From Nitrospiria bacterium (GTDB taxonomy: Bacteria; Nitrospirota; UBA9217), in contig CAKKRC010000075.1 of assembly GCA_919902495.1 (NCBI GenBank), positions 1 through 64,000 on the forward strand: a stretch of 64,000 nt of DNA. The letters run 5' to 3'. The first letter of the stretch is position 1. Every line of letters begins with the position of its first letter. Under the pieces are notes generated by a model. That model ran no database searches. It was not told the DNA's origin and saw only the letters and a list, made by a program, of their open reading frames with translations. Made by a program: the position numbers and the translations under genes. Of this stretch, positions 16,500 to 24,269 are shown piece after piece.

Positions 16500-17566
16500 G
16501 GATCCTCATCACCGGCATCTGCGGGTTCGCGGGCAGCACGATCGCCAAGGCGTGGATCGAAGCCAAGCCGGACCTTGCCGTTCTCGGTCTGGATAATTTC
16601 ATTCGTCCGGGAAGCGAGCTCAACCGGTCCGCCCTGCGCAAGCTCGGCGTTACGCTCGTGCATGGCGACATCCGGTCCGCATCGGACCTTGACGCGCTGC
16701 CTGCTGTGGACTGGGTGATCGATGCCGCAGCCAACGCAAGCGTGCTGGCCGGCATTGACGGCCAGATGAGCAGCCGACAGTTGGTAGAACACAACCTGCT
16801 CGGCACGGTCAATCTCCTGGAATACTGCAAAAGGACCGGAGCGGGATTCATTCTCCTCAGCACCAGCAGGGTCTACAGCATCGAACAACTGGCCGGCATT
16901 CCCGTTGAAGCCGGCGGCGAGGCGTTTCGCCTCAAACCCGGCCAGGACCTGCCGCCGGGCCTCAGCAGCAGGGGGATCGGCGAGGCGTTCAGCACCCGCT
17001 CGCCCATTTCGCTCTATGGCAGCACCAAACTGGCATCAGAGGCGCTCGCCCTGGAGTATGGCGACACCTTCGGTTTTCCTGTCTGGATCGATCGCTGCGG
17101 CGTCCTTGCCGGCGCAGGCCAGTTCGGCCGTCCCGACCAGGGAATCTTCGCGTTCTGGATCAACGCCTGGAGACGGCGCCGTCCGCTCACGTATATCGGC
17201 TTTGGAGGCAAAGGCTACCAGGTGCGGGACTGCCTCCATCCGCGCGATCTGATGCCTCTCCTGATCAAGCAGACATCTCCGGGTAGCGCGGCACCGACCC
17301 GGGTGATCAATCTCGGAGGCGGCGTGGAGAATGCCATGTCACTGGCCGAGTTGAGCGCCTGGTGCAGAAACAGATTCGGAGAACATGTCGTGGCCGGAAA
17401 ACCGGAAATGCGCCGATTCGATATTCCCTGGATGGTCATGGACTCTTCCCTTGCCCGGGAGATCTGGGGATGGTGTCCCGCTACTTCCCTGCACGGCATC
17501 CTGGATGAGATCGCACTCCATGCCGAACAACATCCCCATTGGCTGGAATGGTCAGGGACCCCATGA
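16496..17566 (+). CDS. NAD-dependent sugar epimerase (second CDP-paratose-epimerase-like SDR)
   Basis: A 356-residue extended SDR starting MRILITGICGFAGSTIAKAW. Here the fold keeps SLYGSTKLASEALALEYG, with the catalytic Tyr and Lys that the first epimerase lacks in part. It contains YIGFGGKGYQVRDCLHP and VINLGGG, as in the first copy, so the two are distant paralogues. The methyltransferase lies between them and a GT2 follows, all with 1-4 base overlaps. The start codon sits inside the stop overlap of the preceding gene. Confidence 0.78.
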   Translation: MRILITGICGFAGSTIAKAWIEAKPDLAVLGLDNFIRPGSELNRSALRKLGVTLVHGDIRSASDLDALPAVDWVIDAAANASVLAGIDGQMSSRQLVEHNLLGTVNLLEYCKRTGAGFILLSTSRVYSIEQLAGIPVEAGGEAFRLKPGQDLPPGLSSRGIGEAFSTRSPISLYGSTKLASEALALEYGDTFGFPVWIDRCGVLAGAGQFGRPDQGIFAFWINAWRRRRPLTYIGFGGKGYQVRDCLHPRDLMPLLIKQTSPGSAAPTRVINLGGGVENAMSLAELSAWCRNRFGEHVVAGKPEMRRFDIPWMVMDSSLAREIWGWCPATSLHGILDEIALHAEQHPHWLEWSGTP

Positions 17567-18336
17567 AATCCATGTCTGAGAGCAAACGACCGTTGAGAAG
17601 CATCTCCATCGTCATCCCCGCCCGCGATGAGGAAGGTTGCATTTGCGCCACGGTCGAACATCTGCACGTGGAGTTGCGGCTCCACAACATCGAGCATGAG
17701 ATCGTCGTCGTTGATGACGGCAGCACGGACCGCACCTGGAGCCTGCTCCAGGGTCTGCATGAGCGCATCCCTCAGTTGAAACCGGTCCAGAATCCCGGCC
17801 CCCACGGGTTCGGACGGGCGATCATCTACGGATTGGAGCGGATCTCGGGCGATGCCGTGGTCATCATGATGGCCGATGAGTCCGACGATCACCGGGACGT
17901 GGTGAGATATTGGGACGAGCTCAATAAGGGATTCGACTGCGTTTTCGGAAGCCGGTTCGTGAAAGGCGGCGGTGTTATCGATTATCCGTGGCTGAAGCTG
18001 CGCATCAATCGCCTGGCGAACACATTTCTTCGGTTGTTGTTCAGAATGAAATTGAACGATACGACCAATGCGTTCAAAGCGTACCGCCGCGAGGTGATCG
18101 AAGGCTGCAAGCCTCTCATCGCCCAGCACTTCAACCTGACCGTCGAGATCCCTCTCAAGGCGATCGTCCGCGGATACAGCTGGACCGTGATCCCTATCAC
18201 GTGGCGCAATCGACGCTCGGGCGAAGCAAAGCTCAAAATAAAGGAAATGGGAAGCCGATATCTCTTTATCTGCCTCTATATCTGGCTCGAAAAATACCTC
18301 TCCCGCGGCGATTATCAGATGCGCCGCTCCCACTAG
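17563..18336 (+). CDS. GT2 glycosyltransferase (polyprenyl-phosphate sugar synthase-like)
   Basis: A 257-residue GT-A enzyme: SIVIPARDEEGCI at the start, VVVDDGSTDRTWS for nucleotide-sugar binding and a later FGSRFVKGGG. It resembles DPM1/ArnC-like enzymes that charge a polyprenyl phosphate, but lacks the C-terminal membrane helices of ArnC. Such an enzyme would supply the lipid-linked donor for the GT-C transferase at 13.1 kb. The ATG at 17563 overlaps the previous stop (ATGA). It is the last gene before a convergent lipase gene. Confidence 0.82.
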   Translation: MKSMSESKRPLRSISIVIPARDEEGCICATVEHLHVELRLHNIEHEIVVVDDGSTDRTWSLLQGLHERIPQLKPVQNPGPHGFGRAIIYGLERISGDAVVIMMADESDDHRDVVRYWDELNKGFDCVFGSRFVKGGGVIDYPWLKLRINRLANTFLRLLFRMKLNDTTNAFKAYRREVIEGCKPLIAQHFNLTVEIPLKAIVRGYSWTVIPITWRNRRSGEAKLKIKEMGSRYLFICLYIWLEKYLSRGDYQMRRSH

Positions 18337-18344
18337 CCATCCTC

Positions 18345-18456
18345 AGGAACGCCTCATGCGGGTGGATGCTTTCGATACCATGGTCTGCTGTGCTGGTCCT
18401 GCCGGACAACGTGAGGATTACTGCCTGAGGCGGTGATCGGGTGGGCGTTTTTTCTG
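18345..18456. terminator. possible terminator region between convergent genes
   Basis: The converging GT2 and patatin genes leave 127 bases. CCTCAG near 18343 can pair with CTGAGG near 18426. A run of six T after GGGCG at about 18448-18454 could end the plus-strand transcript. The stem is imperfect and the loop long. Confidence 0.3.
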
Positions 18457-18463
18457 CCTCCGG

Positions 18464-19414
18464 TTACTTCGGCCCTACGACCTTCTCCAGAATAATGTCC
18501 TTGATGACCTTGATCTGGTCCACAAGCTTTCTCGGCGGGACCGCGGCACGATGGATGGCGCTCCGGATGGCCACCATGCGTTCGAGCGTGGCAAGTTCCC
18601 CCTGCCGGATGAGCTCGCCGGGCTCGCTGAAGTCCGCCCAGTGAATATGGCCCACGGCCGGATGGATCGCAACATCAGCCTCTTCGAGGAGAAGCTCGTT
18701 CAGGTACACGCGGGTGACCGCGTCGGCCCTGAGCACAATGTCCAGGCCCGACGTATCGCTGAACTTGGCGATCTCGCTCGAGACATCTACCGCGATGACC
18801 ACGTCGGCACCCATGTTCTGAGCGCAAATAACGGGGACGCGCTCCACCCATCCCCCGTCGACCAGCATCATATCGCCATCCTTCACCGGCGGAAAGATAC
18901 CCGGCAGAGCGCAGCTCGCCCGGACCGCTGTCCTCAGCGAGCCGCTCGTATAGACAACGCGTCTGCCGTTGCGGATATCCGTGGCAACGCACCCGAATGG
19001 GATCTTGGTGTCCTCTATATTGATATCGGGGATCAGAGGGTTCAGGAACTCCTCATACTCCTCTTCCGATATGAAGGCGGGCTTGGTGGCGGTAACTCCC
19101 CAGAAATACCCCTTCCGGATAAGGTTCGCCATGTCGGCAAAAAAACCGTGATTATTGCTGGGCTGTTCCAAACGGCGGATGAACTCAAGGCGGGTCTTGC
19201 GGGAGCGGAAACTTCGAAGATACTGGTCCACCCTGCCGATCCAGTACTCTGCATCCGGCTGGGACGCATACAAGCCCCCCACGAGGGCGCCGAGACTGGT
19301 TCCCGCGATCATATCAACGGGGAGTTTGGCATCCTCGAACACCTTGAGCACGCCGAGATGCGCCAGCCCCCGAGCAGCCCCGCCGCCCAATGCCAGACAT
19401 ACCTTCGGTTCCAT
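18464..19414 (-). CDS. patatin-like phospholipase (RssA family)
   Basis: A 316-residue patatin-family hydrolase: oxyanion loop GGGAARGLAHLG, nucleophile elbow GTSLG, and catalytic Asp in VDGGWVERVP. This is the bacterial RssA/YlbK type, a cytoplasmic or membrane-associated lipid acyl hydrolase. The C-terminal part carries a charged helix and ends KDIILEKVVGPK. The open frame extends 92 codons further, but the ATG at 19414 has AGGAACC upstream and starts exactly where the family starts. Upstream lie about 340 noncoding bases shared with the divergent regulator gene. Substrate unknown. Confidence 0.85.
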   Translation of the reverse strand: MEPKVCLALGGGAARGLAHLGVLKVFEDAKLPVDMIAGTSLGALVGGLYASQPDAEYWIGRVDQYLRSFRSRKTRLEFIRRLEQPSNNHGFFADMANLIRKGYFWGVTATKPAFISEEEYEEFLNPLIPDINIEDTKIPFGCVATDIRNGRRVVYTSGSLRTAVRASCALPGIFPPVKDGDMMLVDGGWVERVPVICAQNMGADVVIAVDVSSEIAKFSDTSGLDIVLRADAVTRVYLNELLLEEADVAIHPAVGHIHWADFSEPGELIRQGELATLERMVAIRSAIHRAAVPPRKLVDQIKVIKDIILEKVVGPK

Positions 19415-19756
19415 CAATGGTTCCTGACCTTTAGGGGATTTTGCCTCATCGATCGACAAATCATAACATCGGTTGCGGAAAGAGTAAAGAAGATTCCTAG
19501 GCAACGGACCTAGGCGGGAGACCCGACGGTTTTCGTAATGGCACTGACCGGAATGGATCACCTCCCGATAAACCGCTCTCCTGTTCAACCCCGCAGGGAG
19601 CAGGTCTGAAGCAAAGCATCCCCGCCCTAGGGTTTGATGATCAGGCGGCGGATTCTCAGCAAGGAACACGAGATGACCATCCAGTTTCATTTTATGAACA
19701 TGAAAAAGTCATAATTTTCCTTGACATGAAATAAAACTCGTGGTAGTGTTCACATT
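19415..19756. other. 342-bp intergenic space between patatin gene and regulator
   Basis: The stretch is open in the patatin frame but shows no coding signature. It holds a short CCTAGGCAACGGACCTAGG-like inverted repeat near 19496-19513. The 70 bases next to the regulator hold the promoter and operator described separately. Nothing else was recognised. Confidence 0.5.
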
Positions 19757-19763
19757 ATGAACA
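19685..19763 (+). promoter_or_regulatory. promoter and candidate operators of the glycan-locus regulator
   Basis: TTGACA (19721-19726), 17 bases, then TAGTGT (19744-19749) ends seven bases before the ATG at 19757, so transcription should begin at or next to the start codon. TTATGAACA occurs twice in direct orientation, at 19692-19700 and 19755-19763, on either side of the promoter. GTTCACATTATGAAC (19748-19762) is an inverted repeat across the start. TTTCAT/ATGAAA arms surround the upstream copy. These look like binding sites for autoregulation. Confidence 0.5.
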
Positions 19764-20383
19764 ATGCATTGCCCAGTTCCTCTCCATCGGAAACAGGTCG
19801 CTATCGGGACCTTCAGATCCTTGACGAGCTCTCGAACAATGACGCCCTGACGCAACGCGACCTGAGCAAACGGATGGGCATCGCTCTCGGTCTCGTAAAC
19901 TCGTATCTTAAGAACCTCATCGCCAAAGGCTATATCACCGTCAAGAACATCCCGTCGAAGCGCTACGCATACTATCTCACGCCGACCGGCTTCGCGGAGA
20001 AATCCCGACTCGCCTACGACCTTCTGCACGACTACACCCGCATCTATCGCGAGGCCAAGAACAACTATCGGCAGCTCTTCTTCGAACTTGAACGATCGGG
20101 GGCGAAGCGCATCGTCTTCGCCGGGGCCGACGAAGTGGCGGAGTTCGCGTATATCACGCTGCAGGAGACCGGCCTCGAACTTGCGGGCATCGTTGACGGG
20201 GACCGGGCGGGTGAGCAGTTCTTCCGGATGGAGATCCAGCCGGTCGAACACATCGGGAATATTCCGCACGATTACATCGTCATCACATCCTATCTGAAGA
20301 GCGAACTAATGACCAAAACGCTGCTCCAGAACGGGATCGACGAAAAGAGCATCAAGATCGTCTTCACCAAGCCCCGGGCATGA
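19757..20383 (+). CDS. winged-helix regulator of the surface glycan locus
   Basis: A 208-residue two-domain protein. Residues 17-85 form a winged helix-turn-helix (LTQRDLSKRMGIALGLVNSYLKNLIAKGYI, with a wing at KNIPSKRYAYYLTPTG). Residues of about 115-205 form a Rossmann-like alpha/beta domain (KRIVFAGADEVAEFAYITLQE, then IVDGD) that could bind a sugar nucleotide or cofactor. Regulators of this plan are often seen at the head of polysaccharide loci. It is the first gene of the long plus-strand cluster, 34 bases before pseB. No ribosome site precedes the ATG, in line with a leaderless message. Confidence 0.78.
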   Translation: MNNALPSSSPSETGRYRDLQILDELSNNDALTQRDLSKRMGIALGLVNSYLKNLIAKGYITVKNIPSKRYAYYLTPTGFAEKSRLAYDLLHDYTRIYREAKNNYRQLFFELERSGAKRIVFAGADEVAEFAYITLQETGLELAGIVDGDRAGEQFFRMEIQPVEHIGNIPHDYIVITSYLKSELMTKTLLQNGIDEKSIKIVFTKPRA

Positions 20384-20417
20384 CCGCCCGCCGGCAGCGA
20401 ACAAAGGAGTCGAGACC

Positions 20418-21428
20418 ATGTTGAACGGCAGATCCATCCTTGTCACCGGCGGTACCGGTTCGTTCGGGAAGAAGTTCATCGACACCATCCTGCGTAAATA
20501 TCCGCAGCTCCAGCGGGTCGTGGTCTACTCCCGCGACGAGCTCAAGCAGTATGAGATGGCGCAGCAGTATCCGGACCCCCCGTTCCCCCAGCTGCGTTTC
20601 TTCATCGGGGACGTCAGGGACCGGGATCGGCTCGCCCGGGCGCTCGAAGGCATTGACATCGTGGTGCATGCCGCCGCGTTGAAGCAGGTCCCGTCGTGCG
20701 AATACAACCCCTTCGAAGCGGTCAAGACCAACATCCTGGGCGCTCAGAACGTGATCGAAGCATCGATCGACAAGGGCATCAAACGCGTCGTGGCGCTGAG
20801 CACGGACAAGGCTGCGGCGCCGATCAATCTCTACGGCGCCACCAAACTTTGTTCGGACAAGCTCTTCGTCGCTGCCAACAACTTTCGCGGAGGTCATGAC
20901 ATCAAGTTCTCCGTGGTCCGCTACGGAAATGTCATGGGAAGCAGGGGAAGCGTGATCCCCTACTTTCTCGCCAAGAGAAAGGACGGCGTGCTGCCCATCA
21001 CGGATGAGCGGATGACGCGTTTCAATATCAGTCTTGAAGAGGGTGTGGACCTGGTCCTGTACGCCCTCGAGAACATGTGGGGCGGCGAGACCTTCGTACC
21101 GAGGATCCCCAGCTACCGGATCGTCGATGTTGCCGCGGCCGTGGCGCCGAAGGCGCGGCGCGAGATCGTGGGCATCCGGCCCGGCGAGAAGCTGCACGAG
21201 GAGATGATCACCGAGACCGATGCGCTCAACTCGCTGGAGTTCGACCGGTATTATGTGATCCTGCCCTCCACGCCGACCTGGGACGTGAAGAAGTTCCGGG
21301 AAGCCTTTAACGGACGGCCCTGTCCGGTCGGATTCCGCTACAACAGCGGGGACAATACCGAATGGCTTTCGGTGGCGCAAATCCGGCAATTGATCAGACA
21401 GCACGTGGACCCCGCATTCACCGCGTAA
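20418..21428 (+). CDS. pseB: UDP-GlcNAc 4,6-dehydratase/5-epimerase
   Basis: A 336-residue SDR of the inverting dehydratase family, the first step of pseudaminic acid synthesis: UDP-GlcNAc to UDP-2-acetamido-2,6-dideoxy-L-arabino-hex-4-ulose. It begins MLNGRSILVTGGTGSFGKKF (GGTGSFG). It has HAAALKQVP, STDKAAAPINLYGATKL with the active Tyr and Lys, and RYGNVMGSRGSVIP. The late block GIRPGEKLHEEMI is typical of this group. AAAGGAG lies upstream of the ATG. It is followed 12 bases later by pseC. Confidence 0.95.
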   Translation: MLNGRSILVTGGTGSFGKKFIDTILRKYPQLQRVVVYSRDELKQYEMAQQYPDPPFPQLRFFIGDVRDRDRLARALEGIDIVVHAAALKQVPSCEYNPFEAVKTNILGAQNVIEASIDKGIKRVVALSTDKAAAPINLYGATKLCSDKLFVAANNFRGGHDIKFSVVRYGNVMGSRGSVIPYFLAKRKDGVLPITDERMTRFNISLEEGVDLVLYALENMWGGETFVPRIPSYRIVDVAAAVAPKARREIVGIRPGEKLHEEMITETDALNSLEFDRYYVILPSTPTWDVKKFREAFNGRPCPVGFRYNSGDNTEWLSVAQIRQLIRQHVDPAFTA

Positions 21429-21440
21429 CGGGAGAGGTAC

Positions 21441-22607
21441 ATGAACAGAAAGCCGATACCCTATGCCCGCCAGTCGATCTCCGAGGCCGATATCCAGGCG
21501 GTCGTCGAGGTCCTGCGGTCCGACTGGCTGACCCAGGGGCCGGTCATCGAGCGGTTCGAAAGGGCCGTTGCCGGGCATTGCGGCGCCACCTACGCCGTAG
21601 CGGTCAACAGCGGCACCTCGGCGCTCCACATCGCCTGCCTGGCCGCCGGGCTCGGCCCCGGCGACACCCTCTGGACCACTCCCAACACCTTCGTTGCATC
21701 GGCGAACTGCGGGCTTTACTGCGGCGCGTCCATCGATTTCGTTGACATAGATCCCGGAACATACAATCTGAGTCCCGACGAACTGGAGCGGAAGCTGGAC
21801 CATGCGGCGAAGGACGGAACCCTGCCGAAGGTCCTGATACCGGTCCATTTTTCCGGTCAATCCTGCACCATGGATCGGATCACGGAGCTGGCAGGCCGTT
21901 ACGGCATCGCGGTTATCGAGGATGCCTGCCATGCGACGGGCGGGAGCTACCAGGGCTCGCGTATCGGGTCCTGCGCCTTCTCTGCCATGACCGTGTTCAG
22001 TTTCCATCCTGTCAAGATCATCACGACCGGCGAAGGCGGCATGGTCCTGACGAACCGGAAGGACCTGTACGAAAAGCTTATCCGCCTGCGCTCCCACGGC
22101 ATCATCCGCGACCCCGCGCACATGGAAGGCGAAAGCCACGGGCCGTGGTACTACCAGCAGCAGGACCTGGGATTCAACTACCGGATCACCGACATGCAGG
22201 CGGCCCTTGGCATGAGCCAGATGAAGCGCATCGACGAGTTCGTCAGGCGGCGCAGCGTGCTTGCACGCCAATATGATGAAGGGCTCCGGGGGCTTCCCCT
22301 CACGCTTCCCTCCCGGCATCCAGACGCCGGGTCGGCACATCACCTCTATGTGGTCCGGGTGCCTGCGGTCTCGGGCAGGACCCGCGCCGAGCTCTTTACC
22401 GGCCTGCGGGAAGCGGGCATCCTGGCGAACGTGCATTACATCCCGGTCCACCTGCAGCCGCTGTACCAGCGGCGCGGGTTCCATGCCGGCGATTTCCCGC
22501 ATGCCGAGCAGTATTACCGTGAAGCGATCAGCCTGCCGATGTATTTCGGGCTGACCGATGACGAGCAGGCCTATGTGATCGGGACGCTCAGGAAGCTCCT
22601 GTCATGA
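21441..22607 (+). CDS. pseC: UDP-4-amino-4,6-dideoxy-L-AltNAc transaminase
   Basis: A 388-residue DegT/ArnB-family PLP aminotransferase that acts on the PseB product. It starts with the family signature RKPIPYARQSISEADI. The PLP lysine is K192 in FSFHPVKIITTGEGG. EDACHATGG binds the cofactor pyridine nitrogen. YRITDMQAALG and a closing PLYQRRGFHAGDFPHAEQYY complete the family pattern. An AGAGG-type ribosome site precedes the ATG. The stop overlaps the next gene by four bases. Confidence 0.94.
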   Translation: MNRKPIPYARQSISEADIQAVVEVLRSDWLTQGPVIERFERAVAGHCGATYAVAVNSGTSALHIACLAAGLGPGDTLWTTPNTFVASANCGLYCGASIDFVDIDPGTYNLSPDELERKLDHAAKDGTLPKVLIPVHFSGQSCTMDRITELAGRYGIAVIEDACHATGGSYQGSRIGSCAFSAMTVFSFHPVKIITTGEGGMVLTNRKDLYEKLIRLRSHGIIRDPAHMEGESHGPWYYQQQDLGFNYRITDMQAALGMSQMKRIDEFVRRRSVLARQYDEGLRGLPLTLPSRHPDAGSAHHLYVVRVPAVSGRTRAELFTGLREAGILANVHYIPVHLQPLYQRRGFHAGDFPHAEQYYREAISLPMYFGLTDDEQAYVIGTLRKLLS

Positions 22608-23491
22608 AGCTCGGCCTGGGAACGGTTCAGTTCGGCCTCGACTACGGCATCAGCAATCAAGGCGGACAGACAACGGAAAACGAGGCGGCAGGGATCCTCG
22701 CCTTGGCGGCATCGAAGGGGGTCCAGATCATCGATACGGCGGTCCTGTACGGATCGAGCGAACAGGTCCTGGGACGGGTGCTCCCCGCGAACCACCGCTT
22801 CCAGATCGTGACCAAGACACCGCGTTTTGCGAACGACCGGGCGGACGGACAGGTCCTCGAGGATGCGTGCCTGAGGTCCCTGAACTATCTGAAGCAGGAC
22901 TCGCTCTACGGACTGCTGGTCCATCATGCGGACGACCTGCTCGCACCAGGCGGCAATGTTCTGATGGAACGCATGGTGGAATTGAAACGACGGGGGCTGG
23001 TCCGGAAAATAGGAGCTTCTGTGTACACAGCGTCACAGATCGATGGCATCATGGACCGCTTCGCTATCGACCTGGTCCAGCTTCCGGTGAACGTCCTGGA
23101 CCAGCGCCTGATCCGGAGCGGTCATCTGGCAAAGCTGAAGAAGGCAGGCGTCGAGATCCATGCCCGATCGGTCTTCCTGCAAGGCCTGCTCCTGATGGAA
23201 GCCCGCGACCTGCCGCCTTATTTCACGCCGGTCCGTGGGCATCTGGAAGACTACCATGTTTATTTGCGGGAGCGCGGCATTTCTCCGCTCCGGGCGGCGC
23301 TCGGGTTTGCGGCAGGCATACCGGAAATCGACGTGATCGTCTGCGGGGTGAACGATCGTATGCAACTGAACGAGATCATCGCGAACGCCGCGGCCCTCGA
23401 CCCGGCTGACTTTGCCCGGTTCGCGGTCACAGATGAGGCCATGGTGGACCCATCACGATGGCAGACCGGGGACCGGGGAGGAGGCAGATGA
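22604..23491 (+). CDS. aldo/keto reductase
   Basis: A 295-residue AKR-family NAD(P)H oxidoreductase. It begins MKLGLGTVQFGLDYGISNQGGQ. The DTAVLYGSSEQVLG block carries the catalytic Asp and Tyr, and LVHHADDLL and GASVYTASQID mark later barrel strands. AKRs of this subgroup recur with SpsF-type cytidylyltransferases and GSA-aminotransferase-like enzymes in nonulosonic acid loci, but the step is not defined. It overlaps pseC (ATGA) and the next gene (ATGA), so it belongs to the same transcript. Redox processing of a sugar or small carbonyl building block is the likeliest role. Confidence 0.82.
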   Translation: MKLGLGTVQFGLDYGISNQGGQTTENEAAGILALAASKGVQIIDTAVLYGSSEQVLGRVLPANHRFQIVTKTPRFANDRADGQVLEDACLRSLNYLKQDSLYGLLVHHADDLLAPGGNVLMERMVELKRRGLVRKIGASVYTASQIDGIMDRFAIDLVQLPVNVLDQRLIRSGHLAKLKKAGVEIHARSVFLQGLLLMEARDLPPYFTPVRGHLEDYHVYLRERGISPLRAALGFAAGIPEIDVIVCGVNDRMQLNEIIANAAALDPADFARFAVTDEAMVDPSRWQTGDRGGGR

Positions 23492-24258
23492 TCCTTGCCA
23501 TCCTGCAGGCACGGGTCTCCTCCACACGGTTGCCGGGAAAGGTCCTCACGCCCATCCTCGGCAAACCGATGCTGCTGCTGCAGATCGAACGGGTGCGGCG
23601 CGCGAAGGGATTCGACAAGCTCCTGGTCGCCACAAGCACCGATCCGTCCGATGACGCCATCGAGGCGCTCTGCCGGAAGAACACCATCGACTGTTCCCGC
23701 GGCAGCCTCCGGGATGTGCTGGACCGGTTCTACCATGCGGCGCTTCCCTTCATGCCGGAGCATGTGGTACGGCTCACCGGCGACTGCCCGCTCGCTGATC
23801 CTGAGGTCATCGACCGGGTGATCGACGTGCATCTGAAAGGGTCGTTCGACTATACGAGCAACGCGTTGGAACCGACGTATCCCGATGGCCTCGATGCGGA
23901 GGTCGTACGCTTTGCCAGCCTCGAGCAGGCATGGCGTGAGGCAACGCTCCCGTCCCACCGTGAGCATGTGACGCTCTATGTGTATCAGCACCCGGAGCGG
24001 TTCCAGACCGCGAACGTAAGAAGTGAACAGGACCTCTCCGCCCTTCGCTGGACCGTGGATGAGCCGGCAGATCTCGAAGTGGTCAGAGGTATCTACGAAG
24101 GTCTCTATCCGGAGAACCCGGCATTCACGACCCGGGATATTTTATCGTTCCTGGACACCCATGGGGACCTCAAGGTCCTGAACACAGCGCACCGCCGGAA
24201 CGAGGGCCTTGCCCGATCGATCGCCAGGGACCCCCGCACAACGCAGGGGCGGTCGTAG
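23488..24258 (+). CDS. SpsF-type cytidylyltransferase (PseF candidate 1)
   Basis: A 256-residue nucleotidyltransferase of the acylneuraminate cytidylyltransferase family. The nucleotide-binding loop reads QARVSSTRLPGKV (residues 7-19), the SpsF form, rather than the PARGGSKxIPxKN of classical PseF/NeuA. VVRLTGDCPLADPEVID is the metal-binding region. Start ATG at 23488 with GGAGGAGGCAG upstream and ATGA overlap with the AKR gene. It could make CMP-pseudaminic acid or a CMP-linked precursor. A second enzyme of the same type is encoded at 28432-29172, so which one activates the nonulosonic acid cannot be told from sequence. Confidence 0.85.
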   Translation: MILAILQARVSSTRLPGKVLTPILGKPMLLLQIERVRRAKGFDKLLVATSTDPSDDAIEALCRKNTIDCSRGSLRDVLDRFYHAALPFMPEHVVRLTGDCPLADPEVIDRVIDVHLKGSFDYTSNALEPTYPDGLDAEVVRFASLEQAWREATLPSHREHVTLYVYQHPERFQTANVRSEQDLSALRWTVDEPADLEVVRGIYEGLYPENPAFTTRDILSFLDTHGDLKVLNTAHRRNEGLARSIARDPRTTQGRS

Positions 24259-24269
24259 AAAGAGGAGCC

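Noticed and set aside
19415-19690. 92-residue extension of the patatin-like protein
   Set aside because: No homology-like pattern; the ATG at 19414 has a ribosome site and begins with the patatin oxyanion strand.
20364-22502. 712-codon open frame on the minus strand opposite pseB and pseC
   Set aside because: It mirrors two genes with clear catalytic motifs, has no recognisable motif itself and reflects GC-rich third codon positions.
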